Positions 10,941 to 21,845 of a DNA stretch of 64,000 nucleotides are shown one piece after another; within the stretch, counting starts at the first letter, position 1, and each line of letters opens with the position of its first letter. The notes under the pieces were generated by a model. That model saw only the letters and a program-made list of their open reading frames with translations. It was not told the origin of the DNA and searched no databases. Both the position numbers and the translations under genes were made by a program. Origin of the DNA: Phlyctochytrium arcticum. Lineage: Eukaryota; Chytridiomycota; Chytridiomycetes; Chytridiales; Chytridiaceae. The stretch lies in the NCBI GenBank assembly GCA_025602905.1, contig JAHLKI010000003.1, positions 744,001 through 808,000 on the forward strand, written 5' to 3'.

Positions 10941-12460
10941 ATGGCTGCAATGTGGGGGCAGGCTGGTACCGGCAAGAGCTTTGTTCTCAGCGCATTACTC
11001 TTTTTGGCAAGGTCATGGGGACGACCCAATGCGGTCATGACTACAGCTCCCACAGGGATAGCCGGGGCTAATGCGGGCGGAACGCATTTACACAAGCTCT
11101 TTAACTGGACAACCGAATGTTCCCGCCGTTCCAAGAAGGTCCTCGCAAGTGAAGTTCTAAAGTTTGCACCCCTGAAACTGTTGATAATGGATGAGGTGAC
11201 TCTACTAAGTAAACAATACTTGGCGCTCTTGTGCAACACACTCCGACTCGTCAAAGATAAACCCTTCTTGGAGATGGGCAGGGTGTCCATACTTATCTGC
11301 GGTGACTGGCACCAATTGTCCGCCTGGTCTGGAACTAAGCTCTATTCAAAGGCTAGCTCCAACGACAAAGTTCACGCTGCCGCTGGACACCGCATCTATC
11401 ACTCCATGCGCAACGTATTCTTCTTGAGGCAAAACATGCGACAAGGTGCGCACAGTCCATACGGCCTCATGATGAACAGAATGCGGGTTGGCAACTTGTC
11501 AACAGACGACATCAACATGTGCAACAACCAGGTTTTGCTACGCCATCACACTTGCAGCGAAGTTGGTACTACTTTAATCCGGCCAATACTGACAACTGCC
11601 AACATAACTCGCTGTGCCCTTAATGAACTGACCATGGGAAGATTTGCACAACGGCGACGGTTGACAATTTATCGATTCCAAGCAGAAGTTAAGGCAACAA
11701 AACGGGGATTTGTCAGTGAAGCTGACCGCCGCGGTTTGTCCAAGCTTCCCGATAACCGCACCGGACACTTCGCCATGCAGCTATATCTATGTGAAGGATG
11801 TCCAGTTCAGATTACCAAGAACATACTGTAGATCCCAAAAGGCGCCTACTAAACGGTACCCTGGGAACAGTTATAAGCTTCCTCATGCACCCAGGAACAG
11901 CAATTCTGGAAACGACAATTCCCAATGGTCAACTAATCCATACAAGTGATAAGCTCCCTGTGTATGTTTTTGTTGCGCTGCACGGCTATGAAAGAATCCA
12001 ACTGCAGCTGGGACTTCCTTTGGGAGTAGTTGCTATCGCGCCAAACAAGACAACCAGAGCCGTTGAAGTAAAGTTGCCGCATCGGACATTCCAGGTACAC
12101 CTGCTCCAGCTGCCCTTTGTAGTCGCCTTCTCGTTGACGGTGGACAAATGCCAGGGATTGACGCTCCCCGGAGTTATACTTGCTCCTTTGCGTACGCAGT
12201 ATCGCAAATCACCACAGCGCACCTCGATGTATGTGGCATGGTCCCGCAGCACCTGTTTGCAAGGCGATTTGGGAACTCGCCTTCTACAGCCATTGACACT
12301 AGATGACATCGCCTACTTCAAACCCAATGCCAATTTGAACAGCGAGATTTGGCGCTTGGAGAAAATTGCAGCAAATACAGAAAAAAGATATGATTCCTTT
12401 CTCAACAATGGGGACAACATGGAACGTTTTTGCGAACTTTTCACAACCAATATTCTCTGA
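10941..12460 (+). pseudogene. Pif1-family helicase fragment, Helitron type, frameshifted
   Basis: Superfamily 1 DNA helicase, C-terminal part of a Helitron-like protein or a free Pif1 homologue. It has Walker A (GQAGTGKS) at the start, APTGIAGANAGGTHLHKLF, Walker B (LLIMDEVTLL), the CGDWHQLSA motif, and motif VI near the end (VDKCQGLTLPGVIL then YVAWSRS). The frame breaks at about 11822: the first frame ends KNIL-stop while the second continues TVDPKRRLLNGTLG, consistent with one lost base. No HUH/Rep nuclease domain is visible upstream, so it is truncated at the 5' side. A viral Pif1-like origin cannot be ruled out given the neighbouring D5-like fragment. Confidence 0.8.
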
Positions 12461-12684
12461 CCTCTGCTTCCTTTATTTGTATACACTCTGTTTTCTTTTT
12501 TGTATGCTTTCTTTCATTTTCAAATTTTAATTTATATGTTCTATCTGCGAACTTTCATGCTGTGCCGGTCTTTTATGCACATAGCATTACAAAACTACCA
12601 TTAAGAACTCTGTCGCATTGCTGCTGTTTCTACGATGCTTGCTCCACTCTCCAGATTAGACCAGAGCTAATCCCCGCAACACCG

Positions 12685-13521
12685 TTAGGGGCTTTTATGT
12701 TTCATCGCAAGAAGCGCTGGTGTAGCCGCTTGAGCATTCACAGTCGGACGAGCAACCAGTGAGCTGGAAATAGGCGCAGAATAATCACCAGATGATTTGC
12801 GAATGAGCTTTGCGAGTAGAGATTTCGCATTACTACCATAGCTGTGAGATAGGAATAACAATTGATCGACACTAAGTCTATCCAATGTAGAGGCCAGCAC
12901 CATAAGTAAATAGTGTTTCAAATCGCTTCGATGACAAGTGAAATCATCTAGGAATTTGTGAATAGTATCATTCTTGTCTTGTTGATGGTCTTGATAAGGC
13001 TTGTATTCCAGATGGGTGGACATGCTCGAATAATCCAAAGGTCCAGAGTCACGGAATACACCTTTCTTGAAATCAAACACTCCAATACTGAAATGAAGAT
13101 TTTGTGGAAAACTATTAAACTTGTTTGCATCATTCATGTCTCCAATAAGTTCATATAGCGCCTGAGTTATTTCGTTTTTATGCCGTGTCGTTTTTACATC
13201 GAATTCTGCCAACTTTGCACATTTATGCCTTGCTAACCACATTGCCTTGGTTCTTTCATCGTCCCCCTCAGTTTGAAGTTTATTACAAATGAAGGATAGT
13301 TTGTCCAGGTTATGAGCCAACTTGTCAAAGAAAGGGCGGAGAATATTTGTATGGTACTGCTCCTGCCATATTCCAAACTTCATATTGAAATGTTGCCATT
13401 TGCCACGTACGGTACATGGATACACTGTATTTTGACAGAGTGAAAACATCGCTTCGGAAAGCGCCTTGTTGCGGCTATCACAATCCTCCACTAGTTTTTT
13501 GGATGTCTTGTCATCGAATGT
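12685..13521 (-). pseudogene. D5-like primase-helicase fragment (large DNA virus type)
   Basis: Open minus-strand frame of about 278 codons without an upstream ATG (preceded by TAA). It resembles the D5_N region and the start of the SF3 helicase domain of nucleocytoplasmic large DNA viruses. Around the middle it reads GVFDFKKGVFRDSGPLDY, the family's usual pattern just before the helicase. Near the end is a degenerate Walker A (SYGSNAKS, where GxxxNGKS is usual) followed by GDYSAPISSSL. It stops before Walker B. Ends are missing on both sides. Base use is more A/T rich than the flanks. Best reading: a fragment of an endogenised viral gene; a plasmid-type primase is the alternative. Confidence 0.65.
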
Positions 13522-13608
13522 CTTTTATTGGAATATGAAGTAATAAGACACAAGAGATACATCATGCATTCACGATTTGAATATTTTGCAACATTTCGTT
13601 GATATGAT

Positions 13609-13800
13609 TTGGAGAAGAAATTCACAGCACCATCCATTAGAGAATTAGCGAAACTTTTGAATATCAGCAAGGATACGGCTATGAAGCTCGTTCATGGTAA
13701 AAATTCGATATGGAGTCCATACATTACAATTCAGCAGGAACCCAAAACGCGTTTGTCAAACGCATCACAGATTTTACCAGATAAAATCTTGGTGTCATAA
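13609..13800 (+). other. short open frame with helix-turn-helix-like pattern
   Basis: A 63-codon open frame without ATG (TTG only). It contains SIRELAKLLNISKDTAMKLV, which has the shape of a helix-turn-helix. It lies between the D5-like fragment and the Cys-rich ORF in the same A/T-rich island, so it may be another remnant of the same source. Weak evidence. Confidence 0.25.
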
Positions 13801-14369
13801 GGTTAGGACAGTCCAAATGTTTAGTCTTACGAGGATCGTACGAGCAAAAGTTCAAACAAGCTTTGGTGTACAATTCTGTAGCAACGGAATATGATGATGC
13901 ACTAAAAGAGTGGATAATTTTAGAGGTAGGAAATGACTATAACTTTACCAAATGTATATGTACACATCCAATACGAGAGATTTGTCGTATAAAGAATCAT
14001 GTGAATGACAAAGTAATGATTGTGGGTAATTGTTGTGTCCATAAATACATGACTATTGAGCAAGCAGCATACTGTCAGAAAAAATTTAATGAGTTAAAAG
14101 CACGTACCAAACCATGTCTCATTTGTGATATTTGGGTTGACCAGTCTCTGAGTGGTGAAATTTGTTCACATTGTTGCGAATGCAACAAGAAATGTCAATC
14201 TTGTCTATTGTACTTTGCAGTAACAGAGTCAACGCGTTGGATGAGAATATGTATTCCGTGTTGGCAGAAATCTCGGAATATTCCAGTAACGCGAGATACA
14301 TTGCCAGATATTCACTCGAGACGGAAAACAAAGTGTTGTGAAACCATCGCCGCATGGCTTACCAACTGA
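13785..14369 (+). CDS. Cys-rich protein of viral type, 5' incomplete
   Basis: Open frame of about 194 codons from a TAA at 13782 to the stop at 14369, without an early ATG. It contains the order CICTHPI...IKNHVNDKVMIVGNCCVHKY, a pattern I know from proteins of large DNA viruses and their relatives (C-x-C-x-H-P-I...N...GN.C...). It continues with Cys pairs CLIC, CSHCCECNKKCQSC and CIPCW, which look like zinc ribbons. Function is unknown to me. Its position 260 bp from the D5-like fragment and similar A/T-rich coding support a common viral source. Confidence 0.5.
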   Translation, partial: NLGVIRLGQSKCLVLRGSYEQKFKQALVYNSVATEYDDALKEWIILEVGNDYNFTKCICTHPIREICRIKNHVNDKVMIVGNCCVHKYMTIEQAAYCQKKFNELKARTKPCLICDIWVDQSLSGEICSHCCECNKKCQSCLLYFAVTESTRWMRICIPCWQKSRNIPVTRDTLPDIHSRRKTKCCETIAAWLTN

Positions 14370-14616
14370 GGCGTCACCGCTGAACGGTCAACTCCCGATT
14401 GACCGCTACTCATATATTGCATCTCCGTACTTGGCGTATCAGATAGAATATTCAGTATGCGTAGTGAACTAGGGACTAGCTCATATATAACCTAGCATCA
14501 TTCTGTTCTCCCTCTTAGAATACCTTAAGGAGAATCCTCTGCATAATACATACTCGCACATCGTATCACAACACGTTATCAGACACCTTTTTGCTCTAAC
14601 TATCTCGCATCAAACA
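14370..14616 (+). other. probable 5' LTR end and leader of a copia-type remnant
   Basis: No ORF. The stretch ends with ATCACAACA followed by CGTTATCAGACACC just before the gag-like ATG. The TTATCAGA piece resembles the half-tRNA-Met primer site used by fungal copia elements. CATATATAA at about 14481 could be an LTR TATA box. The matching 3' LTR is not in sight. Confidence 0.35.
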
Positions 14617-15093
14617 ATGAACATTTCAAACTCCAACTCTACCTCTACTGATCCTCAGGTCCTCCCTTGTCGCCTGACCAGCATCATTTTCTGCCCTCTC
14701 AACCCCAGTGGCAACAACTACCTGGCCTGGCAACGAGCCATTTTACAGTGCTTTCCTACGCAGCAGTGGGAAATGACCATTTCACACGGTTTTAACATCA
14801 CTACATACGCCGCTCGACTCGGCCCAAACGACCCCTTCATTCTCCCCTGAGTCAATGCAGCTTTCTTGTTTCTAATGCAACATCTCCATCCTACCCTCAA
14901 GGCACAATTTGTAAACAAAAGCACCCCACTCAAAATTTGGGACAACCTTCAACTCCGTTTTCGACATCAATCGGCACTCCTCAAATCGGACATCATGCGT
15001 CGCTGGAAAGGAATGCGGCACGCCAACTATCAAACGACTTTGGAATACTCGAACGACCTGTTTGCCCTTGTAGCCCAAATGGACTTAGGGTTA
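14617..15093 (+). pseudogene. Ty1/copia gag fragment
   Basis: Starts MNISNSNSTST at ATG 14617. The first frame ends at 14850 (TGA). The next frame continues with FLMQHLHPTLKAQFVNKSTP and KIWDNLQLRFRHQSALLKSDIMRRW, the W-x-L-x-x-x-F pattern of copia Gag (UBN2/DUF4219 type), and ends in LVAQMDLG. The gene then meets, head to head, an antisense gypsy-like gag at about 15090. Only the N-terminal half remains. Confidence 0.65.
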
Positions 15094-15096
15094 GGG

Positions 15097-16554
15097 ACGG
15101 TCGGTGCTTGGCACCGGCACAACAGCTGGCAGGGTGCCCTTCTTTGCCGCAGACGAGGCACCAGGGAGGCCGCTCATCTCAACGGTCATCGCGCCGGTTG
15201 TCATCACCGCGGGAATTGTGGCGGTCGTCGCGCCGGTCATCGTACCGGTCATTGCGGCGGTCGTCGTGGCGATCGTCACGGCGGTCGTGGTTCCAAGAAC
15301 CACGCCCCTGATTGCTATCAGGCTGCCGTCCTCCCTTACTGTAAGGGGTGGCTTTCTTGTTGTTGTTGCTGCTGCTGGCCGCAACACTGGCTTTGGGGGC
15401 TTTACCACCACCGGGCTTGGATCCCTGATTGGAAGGCCCAGGGGCAGGAGTGGCGCCTTTGCCTTTCGCGGCGGGTGCGCCGGAAACAGGGACATAGTTC
15501 CCTAAGTTGTTGCATCCCCAGTTCCGGAGAATGGTCTGCACTGCCGTCTGAAGCAATTAAACGGATTGGTCGGTCAAATTGGCAAACGCAACCCGCATCA
15601 CTTGCAGAAGCTCCCCCCATGCTGGAGCCCGTCCCGGAAAAATCGACGGATCTCATCCTCATCGACGGGACGGCGGCAGGTGGCAGTGGCCCGTAGTTCT
15701 CCAGTCAACCGGTTGAAGCCAGACAGAAAGGTGGCATAGTTGTCACAGGCAAGCTGATTCAACTTCGCCACAATGCCGTCGCGGGACTTATGAGCCTCAA
15801 ATCGCTCGCGCAACATCGACACAAACTTGTCGCGGGTCTTGGGCTCGTTGGCGAAGGTCAAGGACTTGAACCAAGCCTTGGCCGTGCCCTCAAGAAAGCC
15901 TTTGAGGTACTCAACACACTTGTGGCCGTATCGCTGGTCGGCAGTATCGGTTGAGTTGTCCAAAAAGAGAAAGTGTCGGTCCAAAAAGTCCCGAATTCTC
16001 TTGTGGGCATCCTCGTCCGTGCCATCGCCATTGAAAGTGGCCTCATCCGCCCTGCGCTGCATAGACTTCAGCATGCAGTTTTGAAAGAAACTACCATCTA
16101 GGGGGACGCCCGCCTTCGAAGTCAACCACTTCAGTTGTTCAACCTCTTGCGTGAGGGTTTCGAGTCTTTTGACGTCCGGGCTGGTGTTGGTCGCAACAAA
16201 GGGAGTTCCTCCGAGAACCTGGCCAGCAGGGTGAACGTTGCCCGAAAGGGACAACGTTGCACCGCCGGAAGGTTCTTGGGGGGTAGGCTTGTCGACCTCC
16301 ATAGGTACGACACTGCCGTCCTCTCCCTTGTTGTTGCCCTCAGCGCCGCTATCTCTAGCGCTGGGACGGCCCTGCTCGCCGCTATCTCTAGCGAGAGGGT
16401 TTTCTTGCTTGGAGTCGGAGGCAGCGGAATGCTGTCCCTCCTCAATGTCCGAGCTCGCTCCTTCCATAGGTTTGGAGGACAATTCGCTCCTGACGGGACT
16501 GTCCTCGGAAACCTTGGTGGGCTTGCGGCTGCTCTTCTTGGATCCAGAACCCAT
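15097..16554 (-). pseudogene. Retrotransposon gag with zinc knuckle (gypsy-like), broken
   Basis: Nucleocapsid gene on the minus strand from ATG 16554. Order: an acidic, Ser-rich N terminus, a coiled-coil-like part, then a retrotransposon Gag core (ADQRYGHKCVEYLKGFLEGT, AKAWFKSL, FVSMLRERFEAHKSRDG). The frame breaks near 15600 with a TAA a little further on. After that come a Pro/Ala/Ser linker, an Arg-Asp repeat (RDDRHDDRR type, about 15180-15300) and a CCHC knuckle C-x2-C-x4-H-x4-C (about 15116-15163). No protease or pol follows; it ends against the copia gag fragment. The Arg-Asp repeat gives misleading Val-rich and Gly-rich ORFs on the other strand. Confidence 0.75.
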
Positions 16555-16832
16555 GGTGAAGAAGTAAGAATAAGGTTAAGTTGAAAATAGAGTTGAGGCT
16601 AGTAGGTCGAAGAGGGTGGTGCTACCATGTAGCGTTTTTGGTTAAGAGTTGGTATGGACGGTAATGCACCTTCCCAGGGTGCAAGAGTCGGTGTAGTTTT
16701 ATTAGCCTTAGCGCAGAGGAAGAGAAAAAGCGTGAAGAGTAAAATGTACAGTGCAAGGGAATGATATACAGAAGAAAACAAGAAATATACACGTGACGAT
16801 GCGCCTTAGCGCAGTCGTGCGGTCAATGCTCA
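16555..16832. other. possible LTR end and primer site of the gag remnant
   Basis: No gene. On the minus strand the sequence ...CGCTACA then TGGTAGCACCACC (about 16611-16630) could be an LTR end followed by a primer-binding site, upstream of the gag ATG. A second LTR was not found, so this stays a suggestion. Confidence 0.25.
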
Positions 16833-17438
16833 TCAAACCACGAGCCCGCTGCAGCGGGTTAATTTGCCCTCTTTGTCACATTTGTACGTAAACTGATACT
16901 TCTTCTCCTTCAGTTCATCAAGCAGTGCCTGCATCGGTTCTCGCCCGTTCAACTCTTCTGTTCTTCACCAAACCCTCTCGTTGTAAATTGTTCATGCAAC
17001 GGCCATCGCCTCGGAATCGCCTAATCTCACGCTCGTAAGCACCTCTCGAGGAGAGCTACCAGCCTTCAGACCGTTCCGAACTAATTGCTTCTGGTCCTTT
17101 GTCAGACGGCGCGCAGCTGCCAGCCCAGGCGGATGGTTGTGCTCGGGATTTCTGATGCTAAGGTGCCAAAGGCCATCCTTCTTAAGACGCGCATAGAGCT
17201 GGAACTTACAGCCGCATAAGGTAGTTGCACCCTTCCTTTTTTGTTTGTCCTCTGAAACTTGTCTGATGGGTCCTCCGCAGCTGCATTTGACGAATACTTT
17301 TCGGCCTTTGTTGGTAGAATTGAGGACGGTCACAGTGTAGCCTTGAGTGTGCGCAAAGCGTTTGACTGAGGCAAGGAGCGCATCATACAATGGATGCGTT
17401 TCCTCAGGTGGGGCAAGCATATTGGGTAGATCTCTCAA
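16833..17438 (-). pseudogene. MULE transposase N-terminal fragment, FAR1-type zinc finger
   Basis: Minus-strand remnant with the FAR1/WRKY-GCM1-like DNA-binding region: VKCSCGG, LCGCKFQLYARLKKDG and PEHNHPPG give the Cys-Cys-His-His set. It is followed by the linker usual in fungal Mutator-like transposases (TSVRLGDSEAMAVA). Then TGA replaces the expected Arg before TIYNERVW, and a second TGA follows where Trp is likely. The frame continues with MQALLDELKEKKYQFTY before ending. The catalytic DDE domain is absent. Both stops fit C-to-T or G-to-A changes. Confidence 0.7.
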
Positions 17439-17961
17439 CCAATATGAAGCGATCTACACCGAGATCTTGTTTATATCATCGGAGCCGAGTCGCCAACTCG
17501 GCGGCGCCAAGAAAGCAGCAACCACCCTCACTGTGCCACCAGGTCGCGTAAGCTCGGAAAAGTTGTGCATTTAACAACTTTCCGTCGTGCATTTAACAAT
17601 TCCCATTTCTATATCATTTTTATTGGTGGACTGCATCAACCATGATTAAACTATTTGAACTGTTGCTCTATTTTTGTTCAACTGAACATGACCACCAATC
17701 TGCCTGTTTTTTCAGTGTTTTCTTCACCTCATGATGTATGTTTGTTTTTCATTCTCCCTATGTCAGATTCCATTGTTTCTCTTTATTACCAGGATTTTAT
17801 TCTTGATTGTTGATGTAAAGTACAGTAACATCATTTCCAATAAGAGTTTCAACAAGGGCATTCCACTGCATGTGAAAAAAAAAGGGTCTGTGGAAAATTG
17901 ATCACGTGGTACTGTGGCAAAAGGTATCAGTGTGGACCAGTGGACCAAAGGTGGGCCTTGA
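17439..17961. other. no gene seen
   Basis: Contains a 12-bp inverted pair (CGAGTCGCCAAC/TCGGCG region, about 17484-17500) and two copies of TGCATTTAACAA (about 17566 and 17589). No coding sequence recognised. TGA at 17959-17961 is the left target duplication of the MITE that follows. Confidence 0.45.
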
Positions 17962-18361
17962 GAGCATCCGCACAGGTGGGGATGCAAATGACAGCAGCAT
18001 GAGTGGCAAAGCGCGTCATGTGAGGGGATGTAAGTTCCATACCGCCATAGGAAGAGTGTCTAGCAAGGGTGTAAAACCGTCATTGTTCTCAAAACGCGTG
18101 GTAATGCATCCTGATTCAGACAAATGCCCACAAAAGACGTGATTTTTTTGTGTTTTGCAAGTTTTGCATCTCCAAAGGCCAAGTTCTCAAACTTGACGTG
18201 TGGCTTGGGTTTTCGCAACTTTTTCCATCCGCGCAGCACTGCTCCGCCACCCATGTGACGCTCCAACCACGTCCTATGTTGTTGCCAACTGGGGATGGGG
18301 ATGTAAAAACGGACGGTGCCCCACTGTGCCCCACGATACATCCCCTCCTGTGCGGATGCTC
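17962..18361. mobile_element. MITE, 400 bp, 3-bp target duplication
   Basis: A 23-bp terminal inverted repeat with one mismatch: GAGCATCCGCACAGG(T/A)GGGGATG at 17962-17984 and its mirror at 18339-18361. TGA flanks both ends (17959-17961 and 18362-18364). No coding capacity. The 3-bp duplication suggests mobilisation by a Harbinger-type transposase, though TGA is not the usual TWA target. None of the autonomous Harbinger elements in this window has these ends. Confidence 0.85.
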
Positions 18362-18364
18362 TGA

Positions 18365-18915
18365 AATCACTGAAGTATGACTGGGCTATACCCTATCCGG
18401 GTGGCTGTGCCAAGACTGTGCATTCAGATTTGATTTCGGTTTAATGCTGGTGTTATTCAAACCTCTTTTCTGGTTTCAAAAAATAACGGTTTTAACCAGC
18501 CCTGAGGTCCGGGGAAGGATCGCAGCTAGTTTTCCGCTATGTTTCGCTCCGCGCACAATAACAGCTTCAACACTGCAAGATCTCGCACCGTTCTGACCTC
18601 AGGCGGAATTTGGGCATTTGGGTTATGAAGTTCCGGGATGGTTCCAAGCTCTCTTTGCCAACAAAAGATGTTCGCTCCACTAGTTCCAAGTAAGCCGGCT
18701 GTATTTGAGACACCACCTGTCTTTGCCAAAAATATGGCTATTTTTTGTGCCTTTTATCGATTTGGCCTCTTCTTCCTGGTCATTTTGGTGCCAAGTGAAT
18801 GTAAATGTTGTGTCCGGAGAACGTTTGTGGAGTTGGGCGTAATGTCTCGTTTTTGCTCACTCAAACTCTGGATTTACCAAAAAGTTGTAGCAGGCTGAGT
18901 TGGGGTCAAAAATTT
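18365..18915. other. no gene seen
   Basis: No recognisable coding region, repeat or RNA gene. Confidence 0.4.
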
Positions 18916-20024
18916 CTACCTGGCAACCCACAGCCGGTGTATGATTGTCCAACCATGGACAAGGACTGCCTCCTGTATGTGCAGGGCTATATGCATATTG
19001 TCCGGGACCGGTAGGACGTGAGGCCTGAGATTACTATACTTGGCTGATTGCAGCAATTTGTTAGCGTACATCCAAACATAGTAATCGCCAGCCAAAACCA
19101 CAAACTTACTCAATGAACCATCTTTGTCGGGATAGTTGACTTTCACCAAGAACGTCTCAATGTGGTCCATCACCGGTTCCAAATCGAGAGCGGACTTCAT
19201 AGGGTTATTGTCGCTGCCGATAATGTGGAAATCCTCTTGCGATCCGTCCTTGGTAGCCATACTGTAGGCGTACATTTTTTTGGACAAAACTTCACCGTTA
19301 CGTAGTTCCGCATACGTCTGCGTTGCGGGAACACACAGGACTGAGGGAATTAATGATGTGTCCCGCAACACAGAAGCTAGAACATCGGTGATTGCAGGAG
19401 GAAGAGGTGGCAGTTCCCTGTGAAGGTATACCGCATAGTTGGCGGTGGTCCTCGCACTCGTAAACGTTCCGGGTGCGTTTGAGGCATCGGGTACAGGGCG
19501 GATTTGACACCAATGGAAGTCATCAGCGGTGACGAGCAAGAGTGGGTCATTCTCCAAAATATCTTTCACAACACGCTCGTGGGCCGTCATGATCATATTG
19601 TTCATCCGCGTAATCGATTTTGACGGATGATAGCCCAGATTCACCCGTGAAAGCAGCCGTTCGTCTGTGTGGGATCCCGTGAGGAAGACAGATCCGAATA
19701 TTGTTTGACATAATCAGTTTTCCGGTCCATACACTGTCCCTCATAGCATATGGCAAAGATCAGGTGCCGCTTCATTCGATCGTTGTAGAGAACAGAATAC
19801 CGGCTTTCGTCATGTCCGACCATGAGTGACTTGAGCTCATATAGGCGGTAATACTGCACGACAAATTCATCCACGTGGACGAACGGATTTCCTCCGAACA
19901 GATGAGCGATGAAGTTGCGTATTTCTTGGTTGAAGTCAGCAAGAGCTGCAGGAGATGGTCCTGATGTTTCAGAGACATCAACATCATTGCCTTCAGGCTC
20001 CGGAAGCTCAAAGTCCGTCATCAA
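18916..20024 (-). pseudogene. Decayed gene, possibly DUF6589-like
   Basis: Minus-strand region starting MMTDFELPEPEG at 20024. The first frame carries VHVDEFVVQYYRLYELKSL and ends near 19641. Another frame continues with GSHTDERLLSRVNLGYHPSK and SITRMNNMIMTAHERVV, then LLLVTADDFHW and FVVLAGDYYVWMYANKLLQS, then VLPVPDNMHIALHIQ. The order (early helical part, a T-A-D-D-F-H-W type motif, then a G-D and a P-V-P-x-x-H-H-like part) recalls fungal DUF6589 proteins, which are often linked to mobile DNA. At least one frame break lies near 19700. It may be the 3' part of the ParB-like gene upstream on the same strand. Confidence 0.4.
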
Positions 20025-20456
20025 GATGTGTCACACAACTAAAACCGGACAATTGTATTTACTGCTCCGAAAATATTATGTCCGTGGGGGACAGAAAGAT
20101 CCCGTGAAGTTCCTGAAAAATGTTAATATATTGCAAAAATCATTGTCCTCGACATTCTTACGTTTTTTGGAACCTCCCACCGCCTTCCTTTTCTGTAAGC
20201 CTTCTCCTGTGTACAACGCTAACAACAGCTTTTTTCCATCAACGCCCAAAAGATCCCTGAGGTAAATATTCAGACATACAAAAGGTGTGGCAAAATGGGG
20301 ATACAAATTTACCCAAAACTGTCAGGTTCCGTTTGTCCACAGCCATCTTCATTCCACCTGTCTGCCATGCTCTCACAATGAAGTTGCTGCCTATCGGCAT
20401 TGCATAGTACCGTTCTAATCCCAAGCGTTGATAATGCAAAACCTGCCTCCCATAGG
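20025..20456 (-). other. linker between decayed genes
   Basis: On the minus strand fragments such as QRLGLERYYAMPIGSN and RAWQTGGMKMAVDKRNLTV (frame 20239-20439) look coding and probably belong to the ParB-like gene. A diverged half of the intronic palindrome (TATTAACATTTTTCAGGAAC) lies at about 20112-20135. Confidence 0.35.
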
Positions 20457-21845
20457 TCAGTCAATAACTACTGCTGTTGTATCCTCTCCGAACTTTTCTT
20501 TTGGTTGTAATTCGAGAACCGTGACAAAAAGCCTTAGCCAAAACAGCGCAGGAGCATTTAGACTTAGTTCAACTGCCTTCTGAATTGTCTTTTCTCCTAT
20601 TGCTCTCGTTTCCGTGGGTTTCCACTTAAGTGTGCTGGGATCTTCAAACATCCAAGTGTTTGTCCGAGCTCCGGCTAGCTTCAGGACCTTAAACCAAAAC
20701 ATTTCTTAGTTGGGTCTCTCCTTTGAGGTGAAGATTCCTGGGAATATTGAGACTTACACCAGGAACTCCTGCATCAATTGGTGTTGTACGTTTTGATTTT
20801 CTTCCCACAACGATGTACAGTGTGACAGGTGAGAGAGTATTGTCTTTGCCACCGGCCTTTACAGGCTTGACGTATTGATAAACGATGGGGTCTGGATAAC
20901 ATCCGAATTGGTTGAATACAGTAGGTTTTGCACCGCCCATTGAGTCTTCACAGCCCGATCCCAGACAACAAAAAGAAAGGGATGTGTTCCATTTAACTTG
21001 GAAAGTAAGTGAGCTTGCTGTCCCTGCCACGCACGGTCTTCATTGCCGGTGTAGTCCAAAACCATCAAATTCTTCTCCATGGAACTTGTGGTGAATGCAT
21101 GAAAAGTCATGTGTCCAAGTTGCGGGAAGTTTGTCCCATCCGCATTGACCATTTGTCCCTCCGCACTGATGTAAACCCCCGGTAATCCATCCAGGAACGT
21201 CAACACGCCAGCTTCATTGACTCCTTGAGCAGCCCCCACATGCTTCCACATTTGAATATGGTTCTTGGTAACATTGACTCATATGGTGGATTCCATGTCT
21301 TTCAGCTCTTTGCGTTCTATGCCCCGGTTTATGGCCCCTGCCCGGAGATCCTGAATGAGGGCCAGATGCGTCTTTGCATCTGTGATGGCTCCTTCCGCAT
21401 CACTCCTAGGCAAACCCCTTTTGTATTGCTGGTAGTGGTGATATAGGTATTTCAGGTAGTAGAGAAAGTTGTCCACATCAGGGCCAGTTGTTTCGTAGTC
21501 GGCTGGACGAAGGCGGTAACTGCAAAAGACAGTCAATATTCCTGGGAACATTGGCACCGTGTACGTTTGTACTCACCTGTTTGTGACAAGGGACTTTCCA
21601 TACAAGTTGGCCATTAGAGAGTTTCTCGAATACGTTTTTTTAAAATCCCCGAACCCAAAACGGTTTGACCGACAGGCCGGTACCGTTGAGACGCGCCAAA
21701 TGGGCTGGGGCACGTTTTCGTTTCTTGAAATCGTTGCCTTTTGTCAGCACGGTTTCGCTGACTAAGCAATGGCCGACGTGTCCAAACCAGTGCAGGTACC
21801 TGAAGCGAGTAAGATCTAGGTAGATTGCGACACCAGAACATCACC

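Noticed and set aside
15085..15096. TTAGGGTTAGGG, a two-unit telomere-like repeat at the gag junction
   Set aside because: Two units are too few. The first falls in codons for D-L-G of the copia gag, so it can arise by chance at the junction.
15104..15505. Val/Ala-rich plus-strand ORF of 133 codons
   Set aside because: It is the complement of the Arg-Asp repeat and linker of the minus-strand gag; the coding pattern (zinc knuckle, Gag core) is on the other strand.
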